From Rhea pennata (taxonomy: Eukaryota > Chordata > Aves > Rheiformes > Rheidae): a DNA stretch of 64,000 nt. Each line of letters starts with the position of its first letter. Position 1 is the stretch's first letter. Where the stretch lies: the NCBI RefSeq assembly GCF_028389875.1, contig NC_084668.1, positions 25,340,993 through 25,404,992 on the forward strand, written 5' to 3'. The translations under genes were made by a program, and so were the position numbers. The notes under the pieces are model-generated. The model made no database searches and was not told the origin of the DNA. It was given only the letters and a program-made list of their open reading frames with translations. This document shows, piece by piece, positions 25,845 through 35,700 of the stretch.

Positions 25845-28129
25845 TAGTCCTACACACTTAACAATACCCTTGGTCTTCAGGGTTATAGACAACCTGCTGT
25901 ATTCTTATTTATGATAAAGTTATACCTTTCCCATTTTTTCCAATTAAAAAAGGAACAAAAGTGGGGTCAGAGAGCCAAAGTTTATGCTTGCCCACGGACA
26001 TTGCTAGGAAATGTATACAAACCTTGCTAACCACCCACACAGTGCTATAAAAATGTCTCAGGTTCTTTAATGCACACAAGATCATCCAGCAGCTCTTTGC
26101 TTATAGTGAATGTTCCTTTTTGTTCCAGTTTGGTCTCTTCCAAGTATTTTTCTAGCAAACTTTTAAAGCCAAAGTCTTCTCCAACTCTAGACTCTATCTA
26201 TGAGTTTCTGCAAGTGTGATTTTCAGAGGAAACTAACCCCTTGTGCTTCCACCAGATTCTAACGTAATTGTAAACTCTTAGCACATTCTAAAGACAAAAT
26301 ACAGGACATTGTCATATTTATTATAACAAAAATTCAAGAGAGCAACTACTTTGAAAGGACTAGAATATAAACTAATAGGAACTGAGAATACATTTCAGCT
26401 AAACATATTACATTGCACTACATCTACCACTAGTTTAACTGAAGTATTTTCATTAGTGTATTTTGAAGGAAAGAAAGCTTTTTCAGTGCAGCTTGACATC
26501 AAAGTGAGCACAAGAGAATTGTGAGTCTCTAAATAAATGAATTAGTACTCAAGATACAGACAAGGACATTCTCATGTACTTTCTCCATCACATTTGTCTG
26601 TAATTTTAAGAGATAAATAATGATGTTATCATCATACTCCGAAATGTGGAAGTTTCTTATTGAAATTCATCAACATACATAGATAGATATCTCTATCGAT
26701 ATCTTGAGCTATTTATCAACAGGGTTTCCTATTAACCAGTTATCGAACCTAATTATCAAGAAACAAAATCCAGGGAGCTGCTTTTCAGGTCCAAGTGATA
26801 CATTTGTTTGTCTTTGCCTGCAGTCTTTATGTCATGTAGAAATGATCAGCCATGAGGGAATCAAAGGTAAACCCATTCACTTGGCAATTTAATGTCAAAA
26901 ATGTCAGTATAGACCTGTCATAAAACCTTTTAGACCAAAGAGAGCATGCTAATTGAACTAGAGACTCATCAGGACAGTTTTCTGGGTAGGAAAAAACCCC
27001 AACAGATACACTTAAGCAGACGCTCAATTATTTGCTCATTTGTTTTTTCAGTCATTACAGCTGGTCTTATTTCAGTCTAAGCTCTTTTAAGTGCAACTCA
27101 TATAGCTTCATTCTTTGCGCTGAAAAGCACATTCTTTTTGCTCTCTTGTCTGGAGCCTTAAAATTTAATGGTAACTATTGAGCTTGAGTTTTCTTACCAA
27201 GTTACAAGCAATAGGCATTATCATTTCAATAATTCTAGAGTTGAAAAGAACAGCTACTATGGGAACATCTTGCTGTTGTAAACAATTTCAAACATCTTGA
27301 CACTTATTTAATCATATTTTTTTTCTTTGGTGTGTTGACTCCTACATTATTAGTGTATCATTTGCAAAGACATCCCATTTCACCTCTGCAGACACAGATG
27401 GAACTGCATCCTATTCCTATGAAGAGAGCTACAACAACAGATTTTTTTTTCCCAAGAACACTGCACACAGTGATACTGCCATACCCAATGAGGTATATAG
27501 CAGGAAGTAGTGATTTTACATTCTAGTTAAGGAGTTGGATCAAGCTGGATCAAAATCACTCCTTCATGTTCACCTTAGCAGTTCATATTCACCTTAGCCG
27601 TTGTCACTGCTACGACAACTGCTGCCAGACACATAAGACCAATGGCTTGTACAGTACTTGTACTCATGCACACCCTTCCCATGCACTGGTTTGCAAAATC
27701 CAAGAGGTGAAATGAAAACTGTTTTCTCTGTCATCATGACCGAACATTTTAGGAAAGGATATCTGAATTTTCCACTTAGTAACTACATTTAAATTTATAT
27801 TTAAAATAAGAGAATCCATAACCCATTTGGCTACCCCCAAAATACAGCACCTTTTCAGAATATATTTGCAATAGAAGAAAATACCAGTTCTGAAGCCCAG
27901 CTAGAAAAGCTTTAACTGGTGGCTCAGTAAAGAGTTTGACAGAAGTGGGCAAACAATAAAATCTAGGTTTGCTGGCAGACTAGTCATGGTGGATTGAGCA
28001 AAAAGGTACAAAACCAGATACCCAAAAATCAGTATTGTCAAGATTCTCCCTGAAATAAGAACAAAATACTGTAATTTGATATCACATGCAAGAAAAAATT
28101 CAAAGGGAATTTACACAGTGCAGGACAGG

Positions 28130-28171
<42 letters not shown>

Positions 28172-29973
28172 CCAGTATATTCCAAGAAACTGAGGAGGCA
28201 ACATAGAGGTCAAGGCCATGCTACTGGGAGTTAGTGGAACTATTAGCAGCAGTCTAAATAGACAGAAAAGGAACAGCATTCAATGAACTGAGAGATGTTG
28301 GGGAGCAGAAGAGTTATGCAATACTGTTAAAGTGTTACTTGTAAAAACTTATATAACCTAAAGGAAAGACAAAAGGATATTTTTAAAAATGTTTCTTCTG
28401 TGTTACAAAATTCTTACAGTGTCTGTCACATTCTGTACAGACAAGCCCTGAAAGAGCATCAAAATTCTTCAGTTTTAAGTTTGTACTACTAAAGTAAAAA
28501 AATAAAACAACTCTAGATTAAGTTTCAAATAATACTTCTTTAAGCCTTTTTAGAATCTGTATATTATTAATATGCGAGGATAACATCATAATTACAACCT
28601 CTAACCTCTCACTTACACTGTATTGTACATACCGTTGCCAAGGTTACCCGAGTTTACTTCTTACATAGCATTTGAAGGACTAAATCAAAAAACAAAACCA
28701 CCCTAGGGAAATAAATGATTGTGCAACAGCTCCAACTGGTTCCTGGCTCAGACAACTAAAGGTTGCACGCTACAGAATGGAAAGGGCCCTTTTAGGGAAA
28801 CTGTGACAACCGACTATCAAGTTTTGCTAAAATAAAAGGAAACCCAAGATAATTCACCCAAAAAAGGACTAGGAGGCACAAGGCCATATGAATTCTTCTG
28901 TGCAATGACACAAGGACTGTTTTTCGTGGATTTACTTTTGTATTGGTTTCTAGGATTTCCTACACCACCACCCATGATCAGCAAGGCGTTCTTTCTCACA
29001 TGAGCAAGCTCTCCCAGATCTCTCACAAACTGAGAAGACAGAGAAAAACTTCTCTGGGAGAGCTGTCAAACATCAATGGCTATCTCAAATAACCGGGGAG
29101 AAAGGGGTATAGTTAAAACAAAACCCCAAAGCTCAACCAAAACAGATTCATGAAGCCTGTGGTGACGTGTCTCAGCTGAACTGGCCCTCCGCAGACCAGG
29201 CAGGAGGTCGGCCTGAAGCTCCTCCGGCAGCAGGGACCACCCCAAACAAGCCTCTCGCCCAGCTCAAGCCCTTCCCTCGCCCAGGCTGCCCGTGCTCAGG
29301 TACAACGTTACCTGCCCGGCCCAGAGCCTCCGCGCCGTTGAGCGCCCTCGCCCGAAGCTGCCCAGCGGGCGGGAGGGCTCCTGGGGAGAGGGAGGGCTGC
29401 CGAGGGCCGGCCTGCCCTCCCCCGCTAGGCACCGGCCTCCTCGCCCACGGCAGCGGGGCTGAAACCACCCCGACCAAGAGCCATTACATTCCCTCTTCGC
29501 TTTCTCCCTAATCCTGGGGCGGAGCGGGGGAAAAGGGGGGCTGTGCAAGGCGGGTACTACTCAGCAGCGAAGCAAGAGGCGGCAGCGGCCCCCCACCCGG
29601 CTGCCAGGCCCCACTACTCCATCGTCCCCGCGCTGCCGCCGCGGCGCTTCCAGGCTTCCCAGCCACCCACCCTTTGTAGGGGGGAAGGGGCGGGGCCGCC
29701 CCCGCGCGCCCAACCGCCCCCGCGCGCCCAACGGTCCCAACCGCCCCGCCCCGTGACTCAGCGCGGCCGCGAGGGCGGGGCCACGCCACGTGCTTCCCGC
29801 CGGCCTCGTGACGGCCGCCGCCCCGCCCCCGGCCGAGCGCCGCGGGGGGGGGCGGGGCGGGGCGGGGGGCGGCGGCAGCGGGCGGGGGGCCGACGCCGGC
29901 ACCGCCCCGACACCGCCCCGACGCCGGCGCCGGCCGCTCTCACCTGCGCGGCGGGGGGCACCTCGATCTCCAT
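4128..29973 (-). CDS. NFE2L2: NFE2L2 (NRF2), complete five-exon coding region
   Basis: CNC-bZIP transcription factor that pairs with small MAF proteins on antioxidant response elements and switches on detoxification and redox genes. Seen: coding exons 29944-29973, 8429-8698, 8160-8255, 7365-7544 and 4128-5333 join at GT-AG borders, all phase 0, giving 593 residues and a TGA stop. In the assembled protein the KEAP1 motifs DLG (24-26) and ETGE (74-77) flank seven lysines. Neh4 lies near 114-132 and Neh5 near 178-196. The beta-TrCP degrons are DSGIS (336-340) and DSAPGS (374-379). The CNC domain is near 430-476 and the basic region near 488-508, followed by a leucine zipper. [10 protein letters not shown] (542-551) matches the zipper export signal, and VFLVPKSKK (580-588) is the Neh3 end. 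Human NRF2 is 605 residues, so this length is normal. The start has a strong context (A at -3, G at +4). A start at Met12, in exon 2, would match the known shorter isoform type. No lesion is seen. Confidence 0.97.
7365..7544 (-). CDS. NFE2L2: NFE2L2 coding exon 4 (linker and Neh5)
   Basis: Sixty codons between acceptor ATACTCCAG and donor GTAAAG, phase 0. The first half (starting [11 protein letters not shown]) is a poorly conserved linker. The second half contains [15 protein letters not shown], the Neh5 activation core, which continues into exon 5 with CLNI. Intron 3 (7545-8159, 615 bp) and intron 4 (5334-7364, 2,031 bp) flank it. Confidence 0.96.
8160..8255 (-). CDS. NFE2L2: NFE2L2 coding exon 3 (Neh4)
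   Basis: Thirty-two codons, acceptor CTATTTAG and donor GTAAAT, phase 0. The exon encodes the acidic Neh4 transactivation segment with the conserved core [17 protein letters not shown], which in mammals recruits CBP/p300. It is separated from exon 2 by an intron of only 173 bp (8256-8428). The exon length is a multiple of three, so skipping it would keep the frame. Confidence 0.95.
8429..8698 (-). CDS. NFE2L2: NFE2L2 coding exon 2 (Neh2, KEAP1-binding)
   Basis: Ninety codons between acceptor CTATTACAG and donor GTAAAC, phase 0 at both ends. The exon encodes the whole Neh2 degron: the low-affinity DLG motif ([11 protein letters not shown]), a lysine-rich helix with seven lysines at the same relative positions as in human NRF2, and the high-affinity LDEETGEF motif. 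These are the two contact points for the KEAP1 dimer that presents NRF2 to the CUL3 ubiquitin ligase. Both are intact, so KEAP1 binding should be possible. The second codon is ATG (Met12), which permits an N-terminally short isoform if transcription starts elsewhere. Confidence 0.97.
10535..10642 (-). CDS. Candidate alternative coding exon of NFE2L2 (hypothetical)
   Basis: A 36-codon frame begins with ATG at 10642 (G at -3) and ends at a donor-like CTG|GTAAAC in phase 0. That phase would join directly to exon 2 (Asp-Met). The peptide starts [14 protein letters not shown] and ends with an acidic EGDNEQL, so its composition looks protein-like. An in-frame TAA lies six codons upstream of the ATG, so it can only be a first coding exon, or an internal one after the weak acceptor-like AATAATTCAG. 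I do not recognise the peptide from any NRF2 isoform. Chance is a real alternative in a 21-kb intron. Confidence 0.22.
12756..12778. repeat. Poly(T) tract, 23 bp
   Basis: Uninterrupted T-run inside NFE2L2 intron 1. No flanking target-site duplication or retroelement body was recognised. Confidence 0.9.
13489..13497 (-). promoter_or_regulatory. NF-E2/ARE-like site in intron 1
   Basis: On the minus strand the site reads TGAGTCAGC, the core bound by CNC-small MAF dimers (TGA[G/C]TCAGC). A 9-bp match alone is expected by chance now and then, so this is only a candidate. Confidence 0.3.
16634..16679. repeat. A-rich simple repeat with scattered C
   Basis: About 46 bp of A-runs separated by single C residues, inside NFE2L2 intron 1. 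It could be an old poly(A) tail or a simple low-complexity expansion. Confidence 0.85.
19145..19192. repeat. C-run/A-run low-complexity block
   Basis: Two alternations of poly(C) and poly(A), ending in a run of 18 A. The Pro/Lys-rich open frame over it is an artefact of the composition. Confidence 0.85.
24846..24872. repeat. Poly(A) followed by (GA)n
   Basis: Seventeen A residues run into a short GA repeat inside NFE2L2 intron 1. Confidence 0.85.
25807..25844. repeat. (TA)n microsatellite
   Basis: About 38 bp of TA repeat with a single C interruption near 25822, inside NFE2L2 intron 1. Confidence 0.9.
28133..28171. repeat. Poly(T) tract, 39 bp
   Basis: The longest homopolymer of the window, bounded by GG and CC. 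On the minus strand it is a 39-nt poly(A). No AATAAA lies just upstream of it in that sense and no duplicated flank was found, so a processed insert is not shown. Confidence 0.92.
29696..29731. repeat. Perfect 18-bp tandem duplication in the CpG island
   Basis: Two identical adjacent copies of CCGCCCCCGCGCGCCCAA, each with a GC-box-like core, followed by a partial third copy that ends at about 29748. Confidence 0.9.
29753..29762 (+). promoter_or_regulatory. Candidate antioxidant response element (GTGACTCAGC)
   Basis: Matches the ARE core RTGACnnnGC exactly. It lies about 180 bp inside intron 1, within the CpG island. Established knowledge: ARE-like sites near the mouse Nrf2 promoter mediate autoregulation. 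Whether this copy is functional is inference. Confidence 0.5.
29782..29792 (+). promoter_or_regulatory. Overlapping XRE core and E-box (CACGCCACGTG)
   Basis: CACGCCA is the reverse complement of TNGCGTG, the AHR/ARNT core, and it overlaps the palindromic E-box CACGTG (29787-29792). The pair lies 20 bp from the ARE candidate. AHR control of Nrf2 transcription is known in mouse; here it is only suggested by the motif. Confidence 0.35.
29844..29889 (+). repeat. G-run cluster with quadruplex potential
   Basis: More than four runs of four or more G separated by single C, beginning with nine G in a row. It lies in the first 100 bp of NFE2L2 intron 1, on the template strand of the gene. Quadruplex formation is inferred from the pattern. 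Confidence 0.6.
29944..29973 (-). CDS. NFE2L2: NFE2L2 coding exon 1 ([10 protein letters not shown])
   Basis: Ten codons, ATG to CAG, followed by the donor GTGAGA. The exon ends in phase 0 and joins exon 2, which starts with Asp-Met. The exon encodes [10 protein letters not shown], five residues shorter than the human first exon. It sits in the middle of a CpG island, as expected for the main promoter. The exact transcription start is not visible. The sequence upstream of the ATG is very GC-rich, and no stop closes its reading frame for a long way. Confidence 0.93.
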
Positions 29974-32751
29974 CGTCCCGGGCCCGGCGGTGACGGGGTC
30001 GCCGTTACGGCGCGGCTCTGGGCTCGCCCGGCACCGCCTGCGCGCTCGCCGCGGCGTTGTTTGAGGGACGGCGGCGGCCCCGGCCGGGCCGGGCCAGCGG
30101 GCCGCCCCCGCGCTCCGCCCCGCCGCGGCGCAGCCACTCAGCGGCCGCGGCAGCGCCGGGGGCGGCGCCTTTCCCGGCACCGGCGGCGGCCGCGGTGCCG
30201 GGAAGCTCCCGCCCGCCTGGTGCCCGGCCCCCCGCCGCCTCCCGCCGGCGGCCGGGCGGCGCTGGCTGCCGCGCGGGGGGCGCCCTCGGAGCGCCTCCGC
30301 CGGGCCGCTGCGGCAGGCGGCTGCGCCCTCCCGCCGCCGCGAGCCGTGAGGGGGCGCGCGGAACGCCGGCGCGGGGCGGCTGCCGTTTTCTGGTGTGCTT
30401 CCCTGTGCCACCCACAGGGCTGGGTGGAGGAGCACCAAGCGACTGGGAGCTTCAGATTGAAGGTTTCCAGTCTAGCCTGGGGCATGCGCCGCCTGCGTAC
30501 AGTAATGATAACGCTCTCCGGAAGGTTGGTGGTTTTTCAGCGTTTTCACGTTTCTGCGCAGCAAGTACAAATTCATAATGAGACCGTAAGCAATCTAGCA
30601 GCATAAGGCGGCTAGTTCATCTCCAACTACTTCGTGCAGGCCTCTGATGTCCTTTTAGGTCTCCTCGTCAAAATAGTTTGCTAAATTTAGAAGGCTTCTA
30701 AAAATACATTTTTCTTGACTATTTCTAGCTGAGTCTTTGCTGAACTAGAAAGTTCCTTTTGTAGCCTCTATATGTACTTTTCTAATATACCAAGGTAATA
30801 GCTTTCCCAAAACTGCTGTAATTCCCTTACACCTATTTTATTACTTGTGTTGTAGCCCCAGTTGATACTACAGGTATTGACATACATTGTTTGATCACGA
30901 TCAGGATTTGTACATTTGAATCCCATATAATATTTTTTGGACAGATGTAATGGAAATGCTCATAAGATTAAAATTTCAGAATTTCCTTCTTCAGTCAAAG
31001 ATGTTATACTGGTATGGGATCAGATTAAAAGAAAATGATATCGCCGTGTTCTTTATCTAGTCTTCTATTTTCCAGTTCTTTCTTGAGTCTTAGCACAGCT
31101 GCGTATGTATCTAAGTATTTCGTACTGACATAGCACTTGGTAAATATAGGCTACGTATAGTTAAACAATGAATTCAGCACTGGCAGATGAAAGATGGAAG
31201 TCATGGCAAAACCTCATGGAATGCAGCTGTAACCCACAACACTAATGATATCCGTGTGGAGTTTTATTAGACATAAAAGAAAGCGTTACAGCACTGTAAC
31301 AGCATTGCAGATCTGCTTGCATATCAGCTTCCCCAAAGCAGAAGAATACCAAACAAATGACTAAACTTATGAACTATCCAGAACAGAGATAAGAAGGTAT
31401 GGGACTTAGTACACAATAACCACTTGGAATTTATACCTTTGGACTACATCCCCCAACTCCCCAAAGCAATAATGCCATTGGTCCTTTTAAAATTTGTGTC
31501 AAACAGATAAAACATTGTGGACTAGTGACAGGGATTTAACTTCTCCAGTTATTTAATATGCATTCAACAACATATCATATTCCTTAGGTATGACAGCAAG
31601 CACACTCCACAGCACACCTAAAAATAGGGAATGCCTTAGAGCTGATGAACCACAGGCCTGTATCCCTACTGTGTGATAGTTACCAAATTAATACCAAACT
31701 AAGATGAGTGTCTCATCTTAAATCACTTGTCAGTATTTGTTAAACAGCACTTATCAGAGAACAGGCAGGATTCCACCTGGAAATTCAAGTAGCAGTCAAG
31801 TACTTAATTCAGTGCGCTGAAGATGGCTTTGAAAAGAGTGTGACCACTGCCACTGTGTTTGTAGACTAGCTGACAGTGTATGACAATGTATTTTAATCCT
31901 TTTTTGAGGCTCCTTTCAATGACCTATTATAACAAAATAACATTGAATTAGTATGCTCTTACTATCCCTAAGGGAAAATCAAACAGTTCTATTGTAGGCT
32001 AATCACGAAAACAAGAAAGTAACCTGCCACCATATTTATATGTAGCTTTGTAATATCTACAGGAATGATCAACCAATCCATTTTACTACAAGGTTTATCT
32101 ATGTTATCTAGAGTGGCAACTGTATCACGACCCAAAGTAAGGTCTTTGCACATTACATTTTCTATGGTTTTTGGATTATTATATAAAAATCAACCATAAG
32201 TTAGTCTGAACATGAAAATGAATCTCTTCCACATTTGAAATCTAAAGCAAACTAGCTTAAGTTACATGACTGGAATTCAGCAGCAAAATCTTAAGTAGAT
32301 TCCTGTGTATCATTTTTATAGTACCAGTCTAAAAGTGAATCCAACTGAATTTAACTAAAATGAGACTGTATGTTGGAGACTGTAGAGAAACAGAGCTCTG
32401 CAACAGAAATGGGCTGTCACAGTTTAAAGAACCTTTTGGTTACAGCTGTTCCCATTCCAAGATCCCCTGCAAATGATGGTTTTATTAATTACCATCTTTT
32501 GACCTTTTCAGTACTATAAAAGAAATAGCAAGCAGAAGACAAAACACATTAGCTGAGTATGAGTAATATATAATGTCAATTCATGAAAAATTGCCCTGAA
32601 ACTATAAAGATGTCTTTTCTACATGCTTCATCTAATAAAAAAGCAAAAGAAAAGCAAATGGGAGCGTTATGAGTTTGTATAGATTCTATCAGTGCAGAAA
32701 TACTATGCAAAGCTTAGCTTAGCAGCTTGCTTGGACCATGTGGACAAGGGT

Positions 32752-32790
32752 AAAAAAAAGAAAAAAAGAAAAAAAAAAAAAAAAAGAAGA
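32752..32790. repeat. A-rich tract with G interruptions
   Basis: Runs of A interrupted by single G residues, about 39 bp. Low complexity, intergenic. Confidence 0.85.
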
Positions 32791-35700
32791 ACACTTTCTG
32801 GCCAGGACAGATAAAGGAGCATTAACTATATATTTCATTCATGTTCCTTGATTAATTTCTTTTCTCCTTTCCTTATCTTCACACCTGGATCCTAGACAGA
32901 CCAGTGCTTCATTTCTTATGAGTAATGCAGCTATTCAGCCATCCAACTTTTCAACTTAATGAAAATGCTGTATCTCACCACAACATTCTCACTATACACC
33001 ACTTGAAGAAGTGCATTAGGAGCTTTCTGAATCTAAGTGTAAACTATAATTTTGCAGTATTCTTATCTTCATTTGATTAGACAGTCTGAAATACCTGGAA
33101 CCATAGGTTGGTTTGTTACTTGCCTTGTAGCTTTCTGTAAAATAAAGTTTTAAAGAAAATGTTTCCAGTTAACATTGAATCTTTTTAATCCAGGAGGCAG
33201 CTAGTGAGGAACATTCAGTTTCTTTGGGATATTATAACATCTCCATAAGGAATATATAGAGGAATTTGGGTCCAATGTAGTGCTTTAGTCTCCACTTGTA
33301 AATACAAATTTTTGATCAAACACAGAAAAATTCAAATGCTTTTCTATTTGCCGTATTTCTGCTCATATATGTGCATCCACCTTGTAAAACTTAGGTATGT
33401 AGTCTGTATGTATTGACCTTACTCTTAAAGCTCTTTACCCATTTTTAGGATACTTTAGCTTATAGTATAACAAGATAGATACACTTTCCAGGAGATCTGA
33501 AGTAGCTGAGTACATGAGTTAACTTATGTATTCAAGAGCAACCCTTGGTGATACTTTACTGAAAAGTAACAAGGAGTATAGACGATTTTTAATTACACAT
33601 ATCATTTAAATTTTTACCAGTTGGCTATTTTTGTATTTGTCATTCTATTATTTCTATTCTTGCATTAGAATTTTTATCAGTCTTAATATTTGTAAAAACA
33701 TGTATTTTATTATCAAAATATATTGTAATATAGTCTTATGCTTTTTAAAATGATAGGTCGAAGGAAAGATTTGGCCATACTTTTAGCTAATGGACTCTTA
33801 GTGACACTTCGGTAAAATTCTTTCTGACATATCTGTATAACATTTTATATTGCTTTATGTTGGAATAATACAAAGATAGAAACTACTGGTGCCATCTATT
33901 GCTGAAAACATATGTTATAAAACCTTGCTACTTTTGAATATCTTCAAAGAAAGGACAATGGAGGAAAATAACTGTTGGAAGATAATATTATTATAAACTG
34001 CTGAAAGATGATGGATACAAGTCTCAATATGCTGATTGGATTTCAGTCACATTGAATTTCTGAACATTTGTCAGTGACTGTGTTGAATAGGACCCTAATG
34101 AGTAGTGGCTCTCAGGATCTGTGATTTTGCGCTGGAACTTTTTTGATTTTATATTTTTAATACGGACTTTTGCTTTAAATTTAGTCTCAGTGATGACACT
34201 GGAAAAAACACTGATGAAAAGATTCAGTGAAACTGAATTTAACTCAGTGATGAGGAGACATCCTATATTTTGTGGAGAGCTCTGCATGGAATGTAAACCA
34301 AGAACACTGGAATCAGCATCATACATGGCACAAATTCTGTCCCCTTCTTACATAGCAAAGTTATAAGATAGACCATGGATAGGTGCTTAGTTGTTGGCAT
34401 AATGAGACGGTATGTCCTCCTGTATGATGGCTGGAATTTATCTCCCTAATCTCTACCATCTAAAAGTTAGGTGAAGTTAATGAGCTGCCTAAAGTACAGT
34501 AGCTGGTTCTTTCTTCGCTTCTCAGAGGAGACCCTGTCACTAGTGGATTCCTGGTGGAAGAGTAACCCTATACCTAAAACCTTCAGCTTTGACCCAAACC
34601 GGTTATGATTTCATTTCCTGGAACCATGGAAGTAAGGGAAGTTGTAGGTCTTTTTATATATAAGTATGAACAAGTAGAGTATAGACCTTTACTCATTTTT
34701 TTCCTGAGGAAAGTTCAAATTTAAATTTGGCTCAGAGGAATCAGAAGTGGTTTGTCTTCTGCTGGTACTTGTCTCATTCTATAGAGTAAACTGACATCGA
34801 AATGTTTTGAATCTATGACTGTCAGAGTTTCTGTCTTATTATGATTTGATGACTTAAACTTAGAAATTAAAATCCTTTCAAGCTGAGAAATTCCTGAGAA
34901 CAATGTGTTTGAAATAAATACAAGAGCTTTCAGGATAATTTAGCCACTTCGTGGCAGTATTTTCAAAACCTTTTGGAGGAACTCTGTGCTACTCCTCCTG
35001 TTTATTCACAGTGAATGTGGATGCTGTACTTACAGCACCCTGCTCTGCTTACCTTTGCAACAGCAGGCTGATCTATACTCATCGGGTAACACTGTTCTGA
35101 AGAGTTGTTCATAATACTTTTTGCACAGGCAGTTCTAGGTGCAGCTTTTACCAATGTTACGCAGTAAGAATTCACCTCCTACTGAGTAAGCTTGATAAAA
35201 ACAAAATAGAGGACATTTCTTAGTTGCTGAGCTTATGTCTTCCACACAGTGAAAAGTCATGATGACTTTTTGGAAGTATTAGTTAAACAATTGTTTTAAT
35301 TTACTTTCAGGAATATTTCTGTATTCCTATTCCGGCTAGAAAATTTTGAATTATGTGTGATAACAGCTGTGTTACATTGCCATCTAAATCCTCTACAGAT
35401 TCTGGAAAGTCTGCAGAGCCACAAGCTGCTTTCATCTGGAATTGCATGCTTGTAGGAGAAGGAAAACAAGACAGTGAGGCTTTCATACAAAATCCTGTGT
35501 TGCAGAGTAAGTAGTCTGAGGCCTTCCTCACTATTATCTGTTCACTCTAAAACTGCTTCTTTCCAAAAGGACTGACGGGTCCTTAGAGCCACACCTGTAA
35601 AAGGAGCAGGAGAGCTCCCTCATGATACTACTCTTAAGTTCTTTGCTGTATGTCTACCTCAAATTCCTGTTTTCCTCTGAGGGTCTTGCCCACTCCTCCT

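Larger units (their letters stand above)
8699..29943 (-). other. NFE2L2: NFE2L2 intron 1 (about 21.2 kb)
   Basis: Starts with donor GTGAGA at 29943 and ends with acceptor CAG at 8699. It is mostly unique AT-rich DNA with several homopolymer tracts. It contains one exon-like segment on the minus strand (10535-10642), an NF-E2/ARE-like site (13489-13497) and an AP-1-like site near 11795. Open frames of up to 127 codons near 20.1-20.9 kb show no recognisable domain. I see no nested gene. Confidence 0.85.
29160..30420. promoter_or_regulatory. NFE2L2: CpG-island promoter of NFE2L2
   Basis: About 1.25 kb of GC- and CpG-dense DNA in an AT-rich setting, centred on coding exon 1 and reaching upstream to about 30.42 kb. 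It contains many GC boxes (GGGCGG/CCGCCC). Candidate regulatory sites lie in the first 250 bp of intron 1. No TATA box stands out upstream of the ATG, which fits a dispersed CpG-island promoter. The many long open frames on both strands here are the result of high GC content, which makes stop codons rare. Confidence 0.85.

Noticed and set aside
28133-28171. Long poly(T) as the tail of a processed pseudogene
   Set aside because: No poly(A) signal in the proper place, no recognisable gene body beside it and no target-site duplication.
29167-30606. Many long open frames (up to 226 codons) on both strands around 29.2-30.6 kb
   Set aside because: They overlap each other in all frames, are Pro/Arg/Ala/Gly-rich and sit in a CpG island. 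Only the ten codons of NFE2L2 exon 1 are supported by homology and splicing.
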